Source of the DNA: Panacagrimonas sp046594215
Lineage (GTDB): Bacteria > Pseudomonadota > Gammaproteobacteria > Nevskiales > Nevskiaceae
NCBI GenBank assembly: GCA_046594215.1
Contig: JBKJPX010000027.1
Location: 1 to 64,000 of the forward strand
Direction: 5' to 3'
Length of the DNA: 64,000 nucleotides
The translations under genes and the position numbers were made by a program. The notes beneath the pieces are model-generated. The model searched no databases. It had not been told where the DNA came from and was given only the letters and a program-made list of their open reading frames with translations. Of the stretch, positions 16,047 through 25,380 are shown piece by piece; positions within the stretch are counted from its first letter, which is position 1; every line of letters starts with the position of its first letter.

Positions 16047-17066
16047 ATGACCGATTTCCTTCTGCCCGAGTGGGCGCCGCAGTCCGCGGTGATGCTGACC
16101 TGGCCACGCGCCGACGGTGACTTCGCGAAGCACTTCGCGCCCGTCGAGGAAAATTTCCTGCGCATCGCCTCGGCGATCAGCCGCTACGAGCCGGTGCACA
16201 TCAACTACGCACTCGAGCCGGCGCCGCTGCTGAAGCGGCTGGCCGCCGCAGGCGCGTCGGTCGATCGCATCCGCGTGCTGCGCGTGGCATCCGACGACGT
16301 CTGGGCGCGCGATCACGGCCCGGTCACGGTGCTGCGCGACGGTCACCTGCTGCACCTCGACTTCGGCTTCAACGGCTGGGGCGGCAAGTTCGAGGCAACC
16401 CACGACGATGCGCTGACGCGCGAGCTCGCGAAGCTCGGCGCCTGGAGCGCCCCGGTCGAGACGCAGGATTTCATCCTGGAAGGCGGCGCCATCGAGGTCG
16501 ACGGCGAAGGGACCTTGCTGACGACCGAGCGCTGCCTGCTCGCGCCCACGCGCAACCCGCATCTCGACCGGGCTGGCATCGAGGCCTTCCTCAAACCGCG
16601 CCTGGGCGTGAGCCGCGTGTTGTGGCTCAAGCACGGCGACCTGCTCGGCGACGACACCGACGGGCACATCGATACGGTCGCTCGCTTCTGCGACCCGCAC
16701 ACGATCGCCTACCAGGGCTGCCACGACCGCAGCGATCCGCACTACCCGGATCTGGCGGCGATGCAGGAAGAGCTGTGCGCGTTCCGCACCTTCGACGGCA
16801 AGCCCTATCGCCTCGTGCCCCTGCCGCTGCCCGCCCCGATGCACGACGACGACGGCAAGCGCCTGCCCGCGGGCTACGCGAACTTTCTGATCGTCAACGG
16901 CGCGGTGCTGGTGCCGGTCTACGGCGCACCGCAGGACGAGTTGGCGCTCGCCGCGCTGCGTCCCTGCTTTCCGGGTCGCGAGGTCGTCGGCGTGGATTGC
17001 AGCTGGCTGATCCAGCAGTACGGCAGCCTCCACTGCGTGACGATGCAGATCCCTTCTTTTCCATAG
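16047..17066 (+). CDS. aguA: Agmatine deiminase
   Basis: The enzyme hydrolyses agmatine to N-carbamoylputrescine and ammonia in the arginine-decarboxylase route to putrescine. The 339-residue protein has the peptidylarginine-deiminase fold: SDDVWARDHGP (Asp), FILEGGAIEVDGEGTLLTTERCLL, GDDTDGHIDTVARF (catalytic His/Asp) and the nucleophile C330 in YGSLHCVTM. No aguB lies beside it. The ATG follows the terminator by 19 bp, so its own promoter must be very close or partial read-through must occur. Confidence 0.92.
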   Translation: MTDFLLPEWAPQSAVMLTWPRADGDFAKHFAPVEENFLRIASAISRYEPVHINYALEPAPLLKRLAAAGASVDRIRVLRVASDDVWARDHGPVTVLRDGHLLHLDFGFNGWGGKFEATHDDALTRELAKLGAWSAPVETQDFILEGGAIEVDGEGTLLTTERCLLAPTRNPHLDRAGIEAFLKPRLGVSRVLWLKHGDLLGDDTDGHIDTVARFCDPHTIAYQGCHDRSDPHYPDLAAMQEELCAFRTFDGKPYRLVPLPLPAPMHDDDGKRLPAGYANFLIVNGAVLVPVYGAPQDELALAALRPCFPGREVVGVDCSWLIQQYGSLHCVTMQIPSFP

Positions 17067-17084
17067 CCTCCGCCGCGCCGCGCC

Positions 17085-17738
17085 TCACTCCTCCAGCACG
17101 TGCGCCAGCCGCACGAAGTGCCATTCCGGGTTGAAGTAGATCGTGACCGCCACGCCCGATTCATCCGTGGCCAGGATCGCGTCCAGTCGCCTCTTGCCCT
17201 GCACGACGGCCTTCTCCTTCTTCTTGAGACCCATTCGGCGAAGGACCGCGTACTCCTCGCCCACCGAGATCGTCTCGATCGCAGTCTCCGGTGACCTGCC
17301 GTTGCCGCTGGCCAGCGCCGATTCGGTCAGGCCCGTGAACCAACGCTTGTCGATGTCGGAATTCTCGCGGTCGCCCTGCTCGGCGAAAGCGGCAACGGCC
17401 CATAAGTGGAGCTGCGCGTCCACCGGGCACTCGGTCAGCCACTGGCGCGCCAGGGTCGATGCGCCGACGAAGTCACGCTGGTCCATCAGCGCCATGAACG
17501 CCTTTCCCGAGTGGCCGGATTCGCAACGCCGCGCGAAGTCGGCGCGGCGCGCGTAGGCGGCTCGAAGCTCGTCGAATTTTTCGGGCTTGGAAAGATCGAC
17601 CACCGGGGGCGCAACGCTGGCCGCCGTGAGCTTGGGCCTCGGCGCGGGCGCGGGCGCGGGCTTGCGCGCGGCCGACACGGAGCCCGTGGCCAGGAGCATC
17701 GCCGCCGCCGCGCAAAACAAGGTGAATCCGCATTTCAT
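17085..17738 (-). CDS. Exported DUF4919-like protein
   Basis: This 217-residue protein begins with a signal peptide (MKCGFTLFCAAAAMLLATGSVSAA) and an Ala/Pro/Lys-rich linker. The body resembles DUF4919: FDELRAAYARRADF, ETAIETISVGEEYAVLRRMGL and a C-terminal VAVTIYFNPEWHFVRLAHVL. The function of the family is unknown. The ATG at 17738 has GAGAGAAG just upstream and gives a clean signal peptide. An ATG ten codons earlier would spoil it. Confidence 0.75.
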   Translation of the reverse strand: MKCGFTLFCAAAAMLLATGSVSAARKPAPAPAPRPKLTAASVAPPVVDLSKPEKFDELRAAYARRADFARRCESGHSGKAFMALMDQRDFVGASTLARQWLTECPVDAQLHLWAVAAFAEQGDRENSDIDKRWFTGLTESALASGNGRSPETAIETISVGEEYAVLRRMGLKKKEKAVVQGKRRLDAILATDESGVAVTIYFNPEWHFVRLAHVLEE

Positions 17739-17799
17739 CTTCTCTCGATCTCCGTTGATCGTCGTCACCCGAGCTTCCGTGCCCCGCTGAGCGGCGCCC

Positions 17800-19155
17800 T
17801 CAGCCGGCGAAGGCGATGGCGTGGTCCAGCCGCCCCACCGCCATGACCTCGATATCCAGTTTCACGCTCTTGCGCGGCTTGTTCGCCTCCGGCACGAGCG
17901 CCCGCTTGAAGCCCTGCTTGGCCGCTTCAACGAGCCGCTCCTCGCCACCCTGCACCGGCCGGATTTCACCGGCCAGGCCCACCTCGCCGAACACGACCAG
18001 ATCCTGTGGCAGCGGCCGGCCGCGGAAACTCGACAGCGCCGCCAGCAGCAGGGGCAGATCGGCCGCGGGCTCGGTGATGCGCATGCCACCGACCACGTTC
18101 ACGAACACGTCCTGGTCGCCCAGCGCGATGCCGCCGTGGCGGTGCAGCACGGCCAGCAGCATGTTCAGGCGATTGCCTTCCAGGCCCAGCGCGACGCGGC
18201 GCGGGTTGCCGATGATCGAGCGATCGACCAGGGCCTGCACTTCCACCAGCAGCGGCCGCGAGCCCTGGCGCGTCACCGTGATCACGCTGCCGGGCACCGG
18301 CGCCTCGTGGCGCGATAGGAACAGGGCCGACGGATTGCTCACCTCCTTGAGGCCGCCGTCGGTCATGGCGAACACGCCGAGCTCGTTGACCGCGCCGAAG
18401 CGGTTCTTCACGGCCCGGATGAGACGAAAGCGCGAACCGGGGTCGTGCTCGAAGTACAGGACGGTATCGACCATGTGCTCGAGCACGCGCGGACCGGCGA
18501 TGGCGCCCTCCTTGGTCACGTGCCCGACCAGGATCACGGTGGTGCCGCTGGCCTTGGCGTAGCGAACGAGCTGGGCCGAGCACTCGCGCAGCTGGGACAC
18601 CGAGCCGGGCGCCGAATCCAGCGAATCGGTGTACAGGGTCTGGATCGAATCGATGACCACCAGCCCGGGCCGGGTCGCGGCCACGGTGGCCAGGATCGAT
18701 TCGATCGCGGTCTCGGCCAGGGCCGGCAGGTCGACACGGGGCAGGCCGAGTCGCTGCGCGCGCATGGCCACCTGCGACAGCGACTCCTCGCCGGTCACGT
18801 AGAGGGTGTCGAGCCGACCCTCGACCGCGGCCAGCAATTGCAGCAGCAGTGTGGACTTGCCGATGCCGGGATCTCCGCCGATCAGGATCACGGCCCCGCG
18901 CACCAGCCCGCCGCCGAGCACCCGGTCCATCTCGTCCAGTCCCGAAGGGACGCGCGGTGCGGATTCCGCGTCGACCTCGTTGAGCCGGCGCACCGAGCCC
19001 ACGTTGGCGGCCGCCGGGCGGCCGCCGCCCCGCGGCCCGCTGAGGGTGGATTCGACCAGCGTATTCCAGGCCCCGCAGTCCGCACACTGCCCGGCCCATT
19101 TGGACGCCGCCGCGCCGCAGTTCTGGCACACGTAGGCGGTCTTGGTCTTGGCCAT
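17800..19155 (-). CDS. radA: DNA repair protein RadA
   Basis: RadA helps branch migration during recombination. The 451-residue protein has the N-terminal C4 zinc finger (C10, C13, C24, C27), a RecA-like ATPase with Walker A GGDPGIGKST and the RadA-specific KNRFG motif. A Lon-protease-like C-terminal domain follows. The ATG at 19155 has AGGAA upstream and begins the canonical MAKTKTAYVCQNCG. It is divergent from the CHASE2 kinase gene across 88 bp. Confidence 0.96.
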   Translation of the reverse strand: MAKTKTAYVCQNCGAAASKWAGQCADCGAWNTLVESTLSGPRGGGRPAAANVGSVRRLNEVDAESAPRVPSGLDEMDRVLGGGLVRGAVILIGGDPGIGKSTLLLQLLAAVEGRLDTLYVTGEESLSQVAMRAQRLGLPRVDLPALAETAIESILATVAATRPGLVVIDSIQTLYTDSLDSAPGSVSQLRECSAQLVRYAKASGTTVILVGHVTKEGAIAGPRVLEHMVDTVLYFEHDPGSRFRLIRAVKNRFGAVNELGVFAMTDGGLKEVSNPSALFLSRHEAPVPGSVITVTRQGSRPLLVEVQALVDRSIIGNPRRVALGLEGNRLNMLLAVLHRHGGIALGDQDVFVNVVGGMRITEPAADLPLLLAALSSFRGRPLPQDLVVFGEVGLAGEIRPVQGGEERLVEAAKQGFKRALVPEANKPRKSVKLDIEVMAVGRLDHAIAFAG

Positions 19156-19243
19156 GAAGTTCCTGAACTGTGTTTCGTAAGGGCCTGAAAACCACGCTAG
19201 TATCACCCGCACAACGCGATCAGGGTTCGCGCGGGGGGACTAG

Positions 19244-21982
19244 GTGAAGCAAGGGTTCTGGACCAAGGACTGGTTTGCCGCGCTCGCATTCTCCGCGGCC
19301 TTCGTGCTGCTGGCCTACGCGGTCGTGCCCGAGAGCTTCCAATCGCTCGAGCGATACACCTACGACATGGGCGTGCGCGCCAATCCGCGCAATCCGTCCG
19401 ACAAGATCGTGATCGTCGCCATCGACGACGACAGCATCGCGAAGATCGGGCGCTATCCCTGGCCGCGCCTGGTGCACGCGCAGATGCTCGATCGCCTGCG
19501 CGAAGCCGGCGCCAAGGTGGTCACCAGCGCCATCTTCTTTTCCGAGTCGCAGGACGAGCCGGGACTCGCGGCCCTCAACGAGCTGTCGACGTATCTCGCG
19601 CAATCGCCGCTGACGCAGATGATGCCGGCCGAGATCGACTCGCTGGGCAAGCAGGTGGCCGACGTCGAGGCCCTGCGCAAGCGGCTCGACACCGCGCTCG
19701 CGCCGGTGAATCCAGCCGATGCCAGCCTGCCCAGGCCGCCCCCGCCGCCGGACCTCAAGGCGATGCAGGACCTGGGCAAGCTCTGGTCGGACCTGTCGCT
19801 GGCGTCGCGCTACTCCGGCGAGATGGCCGCACTCAAGGACAAGCTCGATACCGCGCGCAGCCGCCTCTCGGCGGACGATTCGCTGGGCGTCGCGATGCAC
19901 GCCTACGGCAGCAACCTGCTGCCGATCAACTTCAAGCAGGGCCGTCCGCATGGAAACCCGGATTCGCCGCTGCCCACCTACGTCAGCCGTTTCGCGCTCA
20001 CCAATCTGCACGACGATGTGGATGCCGTCGCCACCGGCGGCCTGCCCATGCCGGTGATCGAAGCGGAGCTCCCGCTGCCCAACCTGGGCGAGGCTGCCGC
20101 CGGCCTGGGCTACCTGCTGTTCCCGCTGGACAGCGACGGCGTGCTGCGCGTCGAGCCGCTGGCGGTGCAGTACTACAACGACCTGTATCCCTCTCTGAGC
20201 CTGATGACCGCTGCGCGTGCGCTGAACATCAAGCCGGAGGAGATCGAGGTGAAGCTCGGCGAAGGCGTGCGCCTGGGCGGCGTGATGCTGGAGACCTCGC
20301 CCTACCTCGAGATGCGTACGCACTTCTACGGCGACGTGAACGGCCGCCCGCCGTTCCCCGTGTACTCGTTCTACGACGTGCGCGAAGGCAAGGTCCAGAA
20401 GGGCGCGCTGAAGGACAAGATCGTGCTCATCGGCGCGACCGCCACGGGCCTGGGCGATTCGCTGGCCACGCCCGTGGCCGCGAGCATGCCGCCGGTGATG
20501 GTGCTGGCGCACTCGGTGTCCAGCATCCTGCAGGGACACTTCTTCGTCGAACCGAGCTGGGGCACGATCGTCAGCGGGCTGGTGCTGGCGCTGGCCATCG
20601 CCTACCTCGCGCTGCTGATGCCGGCGCTGACGCCCGCCATCGGCTTCGGGGTCAGCGCGGGCCTCGCGGCCGTGATCCTGCTCACCGAGTTCTACCTGCT
20701 CTCGGCCAGCGCGATCTGGGTGCAGCTGACGGTGCCGGCGCTGCTGCTGGTGCTCGGCCACCTGTTCATGACGGTCAAGAAGCTGCGCCTGACGGAGAAG
20801 CTGCGCGGCGCCAGCGACGCCGAGGGCTCGGAGTCGAACAAGATGCTGGGCCTGGCCTTCCAGGGCCAGGGCCAGCTCGACATGGCCTTCGAGAAGTTCA
20901 AGCGCGTGCAGCCGGTGGACGATCGCCTGCTGGATCTGCTCTACAACCTCGCGCTGGATTTCGAGCGCAAGCGTCAGTTCAACAAGGCAGAGAGCGTGTA
21001 CCAGTACATCGGCTCGAAGAACAAGACCTTCCGCGACGTCGGCACCAAGCAGATCCGCGCGAAGAAGCTGTCCGAAACCGTGATCCTGGGAACCGGCATG
21101 GGTGCGCAGACACAGGACGGAACCTTGATCATGTCCGGCTCCGGCGAGATCGAGAAGCCGATGCTCGGCCGCTACCAGGTCGAGAAGGAACTGGGCAAGG
21201 GCGCGATGGGCGTGGTGTACCTGGGCAAGGATCCGAAGATCGGCCGCATGGTGGCGATCAAGACGATGGCCCTGTCCAACGACTTCGCCTCGGACGACGT
21301 CGCCGAGGTCAAGGCGCGCTTCTTCCGGGAAGCCGAGGCCGCGGGAAATCTGTCGCACCCGCATATCGTGCAGATCTTCGATGCCGGCGAGGAACACGAC
21401 CTCGCCTACATCGCGATGGAGTTCATCAAGGGTTACGACCTCGTACGCCACACCAAGGCCGCGGCCCTGCTGCCGGTCAAGGACGCGCTCAAGTACATCG
21501 CAGACGCCGCCGACGCGCTCGATTACGCGCACGCGCGCAACGTCGTGCACCGCGACATCAAGCCTGCCAACCTGATGCTCGTCGACGAGACCAAGACGAT
21601 CAAGGTCACGGACTTCGGCGTGGCGCGCATCACCGACGCCAGCAAGACCAAGACGGGCATGGTGCTGGGCACGCCGAGCTACATGAGCCCCGAGCAGCTC
21701 TCGGGCAAGAAGGTGGACGGTCGCTCGGACCTGTTCTCGCTCGGCGTCACCGCCTACCAGCTCCTGACCGGGTCGCTGCCCTTCCAGGCCGAGTCCATGG
21801 CCACCCTGATGTTCAAGATCGCCAACGAGCCGCAGGTGCCGATCACCACGGTCCGCCCCGACCTGCCAGTCGAGCTCAACGCGATCATCGAGAAGGTTCT
21901 GCAGAAGCACTACGACCTGCGGTACGCGCGCGGTGGCGAATTCGCGCGCGACCTGCGCGCTGTGCTGGCCGGCCTGGCCTGA
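19244..21982 (+). CDS. CHASE2-domain transmembrane Ser/Thr protein kinase
   Basis: This 912-residue receptor-type kinase has an N-terminal helix (about 10-28) and an extracytoplasmic CHASE2 sensor (about 30-430, with DKIVIVAIDDDSI and KDKIVLIGATATG). Three helices follow (about 435-510), then a short TPR-like stretch (about 535-600) and a cytoplasmic Hanks kinase (about 642-905). Kinase motifs are intact: LGKGAMGVVYLGKD, VAIK, HRDIKPANLML near 768, DFGVARI and GTPSYMSPEQ. The GTG start has a strong GGGGGGA. PP2C phosphatase and FHA genes follow directly and probably form its signalling circuit. The sensed signal is unknown. Confidence 0.93.
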   Translation: MKQGFWTKDWFAALAFSAAFVLLAYAVVPESFQSLERYTYDMGVRANPRNPSDKIVIVAIDDDSIAKIGRYPWPRLVHAQMLDRLREAGAKVVTSAIFFSESQDEPGLAALNELSTYLAQSPLTQMMPAEIDSLGKQVADVEALRKRLDTALAPVNPADASLPRPPPPPDLKAMQDLGKLWSDLSLASRYSGEMAALKDKLDTARSRLSADDSLGVAMHAYGSNLLPINFKQGRPHGNPDSPLPTYVSRFALTNLHDDVDAVATGGLPMPVIEAELPLPNLGEAAAGLGYLLFPLDSDGVLRVEPLAVQYYNDLYPSLSLMTAARALNIKPEEIEVKLGEGVRLGGVMLETSPYLEMRTHFYGDVNGRPPFPVYSFYDVREGKVQKGALKDKIVLIGATATGLGDSLATPVAASMPPVMVLAHSVSSILQGHFFVEPSWGTIVSGLVLALAIAYLALLMPALTPAIGFGVSAGLAAVILLTEFYLLSASAIWVQLTVPALLLVLGHLFMTVKKLRLTEKLRGASDAEGSESNKMLGLAFQGQGQLDMAFEKFKRVQPVDDRLLDLLYNLALDFERKRQFNKAESVYQYIGSKNKTFRDVGTKQIRAKKLSETVILGTGMGAQTQDGTLIMSGSGEIEKPMLGRYQVEKELGKGAMGVVYLGKDPKIGRMVAIKTMALSNDFASDDVAEVKARFFREAEAAGNLSHPHIVQIFDAGEEHDLAYIAMEFIKGYDLVRHTKAAALLPVKDALKYIADAADALDYAHARNVVHRDIKPANLMLVDETKTIKVTDFGVARITDASKTKTGMVLGTPSYMSPEQLSGKKVDGRSDLFSLGVTAYQLLTGSLPFQAESMATLMFKIANEPQVPITTVRPDLPVELNAIIEKVLQKHYDLRYARGGEFARDLRAVLAGLA

Positions 21983-22001
21983 AGAAGGAAAGCACTCCGC
22001 C

Positions 22002-22826
22002 ATGGCCCTCAAGGACAAGGTCACCACCGCCCTGATCACGGACATGGGCCGAGTGCGCACCAACAACGAGGATGCCATCGCGGAGGATCGCGACCTCGGC
22101 CTGCTGGTGCTCGCGGACGGCATGGGTGGCTACAACGCAGGCGAGGTCGCCAGCGGCATCGCCACCAAGACCATCCCTGAAGTCGTGCGCCGCGAATTCA
22201 AATCGCTGCCGCGTGGCGAGGCGCCGCCCGAGCGCGGCAGCTATTCGCCGCACGCGCTGCTGCTGAAGAAGGCGGTGGAGGAAGCGCACACCACGATCTA
22301 TGAGGCTGCGCAGTCGCAGCCGCAGTGCGCCGGCATGGGCACGACCGTGGTCGTCGTGCTGCTGCACGACGATCGCATGAGCATCGCCCACGTCGGGGAC
22401 TCGCGCCTCTACCGCTACCGTTTCAGCAAGCTGCAGCAGGTCACCCGGGATCATTCCTTGCAGGAGGAAATGATCGCCAAGGGCCACTACACCCGCGAGG
22501 AGGCGGCGATGATGGTTCGCAAGAACATCGTCACCCGCGCCATGGGCGTGGAGCCAGCGGTCAACGTGGAGCTCAACGAGTCGGCGGTCGAGGTCGGCGA
22601 CACCCTGCTCCTCTGCTCCGACGGGCTCACCGACATGGTGACCGACGAACAGATCGGCATAAGCTTGCGGCGAAACGGGGACGACCTCCAGGGCGCCGCG
22701 AAGGATCTGGTCCAGCAGGCCCTCCAAGGCGGCGGCAAGGACAATGTCTCCGTGATCCTTGCGCGCGTCGATCAGTCCTTCGCCCGCGTCAGGCCCTGGT
22801 ACCGACACCTGCTGGACTGGCTCTAA
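22002..22826 (+). CDS. PP2C-family protein phosphatase
   Basis: This cytoplasmic metal-dependent Ser/Thr phosphatase has 274 residues. The conserved motifs are RTNNEDA, LADGMGGYNAGEVAS (metal Asp), GMGTTVVVV, AHVGDSRLYR, LCSDGLTDMV and GGKDNVSVIL. It starts 19 bp after the kinase stop, behind AAGGAAAG, and should reverse phosphorylation by that kinase. The ATG at 22002 gives the standard start; an upstream in-frame ATG lies within the kinase gene. Confidence 0.94.
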   Translation: MALKDKVTTALITDMGRVRTNNEDAIAEDRDLGLLVLADGMGGYNAGEVASGIATKTIPEVVRREFKSLPRGEAPPERGSYSPHALLLKKAVEEAHTTIYEAAQSQPQCAGMGTTVVVVLLHDDRMSIAHVGDSRLYRYRFSKLQQVTRDHSLQEEMIAKGHYTREEAAMMVRKNIVTRAMGVEPAVNVELNESAVEVGDTLLLCSDGLTDMVTDEQIGISLRRNGDDLQGAAKDLVQQALQGGGKDNVSVILARVDQSFARVRPWYRHLLDWL

Positions 22827-22868
22827 ACGCTACGCGCCACACCAACGAACACGGAAGGAACTACGCGA

Positions 22869-23561
22869 ATGGGCAAGCTCGTCATCACCGACAACACCGG
22901 CGTAACGACCGATTTCGAGCTCAACGCCGAGCGCGTCAGCCTCGGGCGCCAGGCGACCAACGACATCGTGCTGAATGACAAGGCCACGTCCGGGCGGCAT
23001 GCCGCCATCGTCACGATCCTCGACGACTCCTTCCTCGAGGATCTGGATTCCACGAACGGGACGCAGGTGAACGGCCAGCCCGTCACCAAGCACCCGCTCG
23101 CGCACGGCGATGTCATCACGATCGGCCGCAACACGGTGCGCTACTTCAGCTCCGACGTGCCCGAGAGCGAGATGGACAAGACGATGGTGCTGCGGCCGGG
23201 TGCCGCGCTGCCGCCGTCACGCCCCCAGCCGGCGGCTCGCCCGGCACCCCGGCCTGCCATCGATCCGCACCTGATCTCCGCAGGCAAGCCCGTGCTGGGC
23301 AAGCTGCGGATGGCCAGCGGCTCGACCGAGGGCAGGGAGATGGAACTCAGCAAGGCGCTCACCACTCTGGGCAAGGTGGGCGTGCAGGTGGCCGCAATCA
23401 CGCGTCGCTCCGACGGTTACTACATCGTGCTGGTCGAGTCCGCCGGCGGCCGCAAGCTGCGCATCAACGGCGCCGACGTCGAGCCGCAGCCGCGCAGGCT
23501 GGCCGACCGCGATCGTGTGGAGCTGGCCGGCACTCAGATGGACTTCCTCCTGATCGGTTGA
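22869..23561 (+). CDS. Double-FHA phosphothreonine-binding protein
   Basis: This 230-residue protein has an N-terminal canonical FHA domain (about 5-95) with the phosphothreonine-binding GR, S-x-x-H and N-G residues (SLGRQ, SGRHA, STNGTQVNG). A Pro/Ala-rich linker (about 113-140) leads to a second, degenerate FHA-like fold (about 142-230) without the GR/SxxH set. A TMVL segment at about 103 could be the kinase target site. It is probably the effector or scaffold of the kinase/phosphatase pair. GGAAGGA lies upstream. Confidence 0.88.
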   Translation: MGKLVITDNTGVTTDFELNAERVSLGRQATNDIVLNDKATSGRHAAIVTILDDSFLEDLDSTNGTQVNGQPVTKHPLAHGDVITIGRNTVRYFSSDVPESEMDKTMVLRPGAALPPSRPQPAARPAPRPAIDPHLISAGKPVLGKLRMASGSTEGREMELSKALTTLGKVGVQVAAITRRSDGYYIVLVESAGGRKLRINGADVEPQPRRLADRDRVELAGTQMDFLLIG

Positions 23562-23574
23562 GCGGTCGGCGTGT

Positions 23575-23628
23575 AGGTCGGGCTGTGGCCGGACTGCCGG
23601 GCATTCGAATGCGGCCGAAGCCCGACCT
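23575..23628. repeat. Intergenic inverted repeat, AGGTCGGGCT type
   Basis: The arms AGGTCGGGCT (23575-23584) and AGCCCGACCT (23619-23628) are perfect complements. They lie in the gap between the FHA gene and cysM. A related short hairpin occurs at 35521-35538. They are probably members of one dispersed intergenic family. Confidence 0.55.
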
Positions 23629-23684
23629 GCGATAAACGCGCACGATTGTGCGGGCTGTGCGGAGACTCCCTAAACTCGCGCACC

Positions 23685-24575
23685 ATGACCACCCCGACCC
23701 TAGCCGAGACCATCGGCAACACGCCGCTGGTGCGCATCACGCGCCTGCCCGGCATCGGCAACAACACCCTGCTCGCCAAGCTCGAAGGCAACAACCCGGC
23801 CGGCTCGGTGAAGGATCGACCCGCGTACTCGATGATCAAGCGCGCCGAGGAGCGCGGCGAGATCAAGCCCGGTGACACCCTGATCGAGGCGACGTCCGGC
23901 AACACCGGTATCGCGTTGGCCATGGCCGCCGCGATGCGCGGTTACCGCATGGTCCTGGTCATGCCCGAACACATGAGCGCCGAACGCCGCGCGCAGATGA
24001 AAGCCTATGGCGCGGAGATCGTGCTGGTGACGCAGGCGCAGGGCATGGAATACGCGCGCGACCTCGCGCAGAAGATGCAGAAGGAAGGCCAGGGCCGCGT
24101 GCTCGACCAGTTCGCCAACCCCGACAACCCACGCGCGCACTACGAGGGCACCGGCCCCGAGATCTGGCGGGACACCGACCAGAAGGTCACCCACTTCGTC
24201 GCGACCATGGGCACCACCGGCACCATCATGGGCACCGGCCGGTTCCTGAAGGAAGTCAACCCGAAGATCGAAGTGGTCGGTGTGCATCCGGCTGGCGAAT
24301 CCTCCATCCCCGGCATCCGCAAGTGGCCCAAGGAATACGAACCGGGCATCTACGACGTCAGCAAGATCGATCGCATCATCGAGGTCGAGGCCAGGGACGC
24401 CGAAGAAACGATGCACGCGGTGGCGCGCACCGAGGGCTTGTTCTGCGGGCCGTCGTCGGGCGGCTCGATCTTCGCGGCGGTGGAAGTCTGCAAGCGCGTC
24501 CAGAACGCGACCGTGGTCTGCATCGTCTGCGATCGCGGCGATCGCTACATCTCGACGGGCATCTTCCCTTCCTGA
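23685..24575 (+). CDS. cysM: Cysteine synthase B
   Basis: This PLP enzyme makes cysteine from O-acetylserine and sulfide or thiosulfate. The 296-residue length and the sequence GNNPAGSVKDRPA (PLP Lys K43) are those of CysM rather than CysK. TSGNTGIA and GPSSGGSI bind the cofactor phosphate and substrate. The ATG at 23685 begins MTTPTLAETIGNTPLV; the frame upstream is not family-like. Nothing links it to the kinase cassette except position. Confidence 0.94.
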   Translation: MTTPTLAETIGNTPLVRITRLPGIGNNTLLAKLEGNNPAGSVKDRPAYSMIKRAEERGEIKPGDTLIEATSGNTGIALAMAAAMRGYRMVLVMPEHMSAERRAQMKAYGAEIVLVTQAQGMEYARDLAQKMQKEGQGRVLDQFANPDNPRAHYEGTGPEIWRDTDQKVTHFVATMGTTGTIMGTGRFLKEVNPKIEVVGVHPAGESSIPGIRKWPKEYEPGIYDVSKIDRIIEVEARDAEETMHAVARTEGLFCGPSSGGSIFAAVEVCKRVQNATVVCIVCDRGDRYISTGIFPS

Positions 24576-24606
24576 TGCGCGCGTGGCAGCCGCAGGTGAT
24601 CCAGGC

Positions 24607-25380
24607 ATGACCCCTACCCTGGTCTTCGACATCGAGACGATCCCCGACCTCGAGGGCGCGCGCCGCATCCTGGGCATCGATTCGACCGACGAAGAGGTCA
24701 TCTGGAACGCGATGCGAACCTTGCGCCGCGCGGAGAAGGGCACCGAGTTCCAACCCGCGCACCTTCAGCGCATCGTCGCGATCTCCTGCGTGCTGCGCAG
24801 CGGCGATACCCTGCACTGCTGGTCGATCGGCGACGAGACCGCGCAGGAAGCCGAGCTGATCCAGAAGTTCTTCAACGGCGTGGAGAAGTACAAGCCGATC
24901 CTGGTGTCCTGGAACGGCGGCGGCTTCGACCTTCCAGTACTCAATTACCGAGGTCTCATTCATGGCGTGCGTGCGCAGGCCTACTGGGACAACGGCCACT
25001 TCGATCGCGAGTCCAAGTACAACAACTACCTCAAGCGCTACGAGTTCAAGCACACGGACCTGATGGACGTGCTGGCACTTTATACCGGCCGCCAGAACGC
25101 GCCGCTCAACGAGATTGCCCTGCTGCTGGGTCTGCCCGGGAAGCTCGGCATGGATGGCTCCAAGGTCTTCGACGCGTACCGCGCCGGCAAGCTGGGCGAG
25201 ATCCGCGCGTACTGCGAGACCGACGTGATGAACACCTGGCTGGTGTACCTGCGCTTCCAGTTCATGCGTGGGCACCTGTCCGAGGACGAGTACGAGCAGG
25301 AAATCCTGCTCGCGCGCGATTTCCTCGACGGCAACGGCGCCGCGCACTGGACGGAATTCGCGGCGGCCTGGACCGAATGA
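24607..25380 (+). CDS. Predicted PolB-type 3'-5' exonuclease
   Basis: This 257-residue protein matches the DNA_pol_B_exo2 family (stand-alone DEDDy exonucleases). Exo I is VFDIET (D8, E10), Exo II is VSWNGGGFDLPVL and Exo III is AYCETDVMNTWLVYLRF, where Tyr and Asp sit at the expected spacing. All four acidic residues are present, so it is probably active on single-stranded DNA ends. The TGA overlaps the rlmD ATG. Confidence 0.88.
   Translation: MTPTLVFDIETIPDLEGARRILGIDSTDEEVIWNAMRTLRRAEKGTEFQPAHLQRIVAISCVLRSGDTLHCWSIGDETAQEAELIQKFFNGVEKYKPILVSWNGGGFDLPVLNYRGLIHGVRAQAYWDNGHFDRESKYNNYLKRYEFKHTDLMDVLALYTGRQNAPLNEIALLLGLPGKLGMDGSKVFDAYRAGKLGEIRAYCETDVMNTWLVYLRFQFMRGHLSEDEYEQEILLARDFLDGNGAAHWTEFAAAWTE

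Noticed and set aside
19220..22123. 967-codon minus-strand frame opposite the CHASE2 kinase
   Set aside because: It mirrors the codon bias of the kinase gene and lacks protein-like features; the kinase motifs on the other strand are decisive.
19244..23561. Part of a type VI secretion system
   Set aside because: No Tss genes flank the kinase/phosphatase/FHA trio; the neighbours are radA and cysM.
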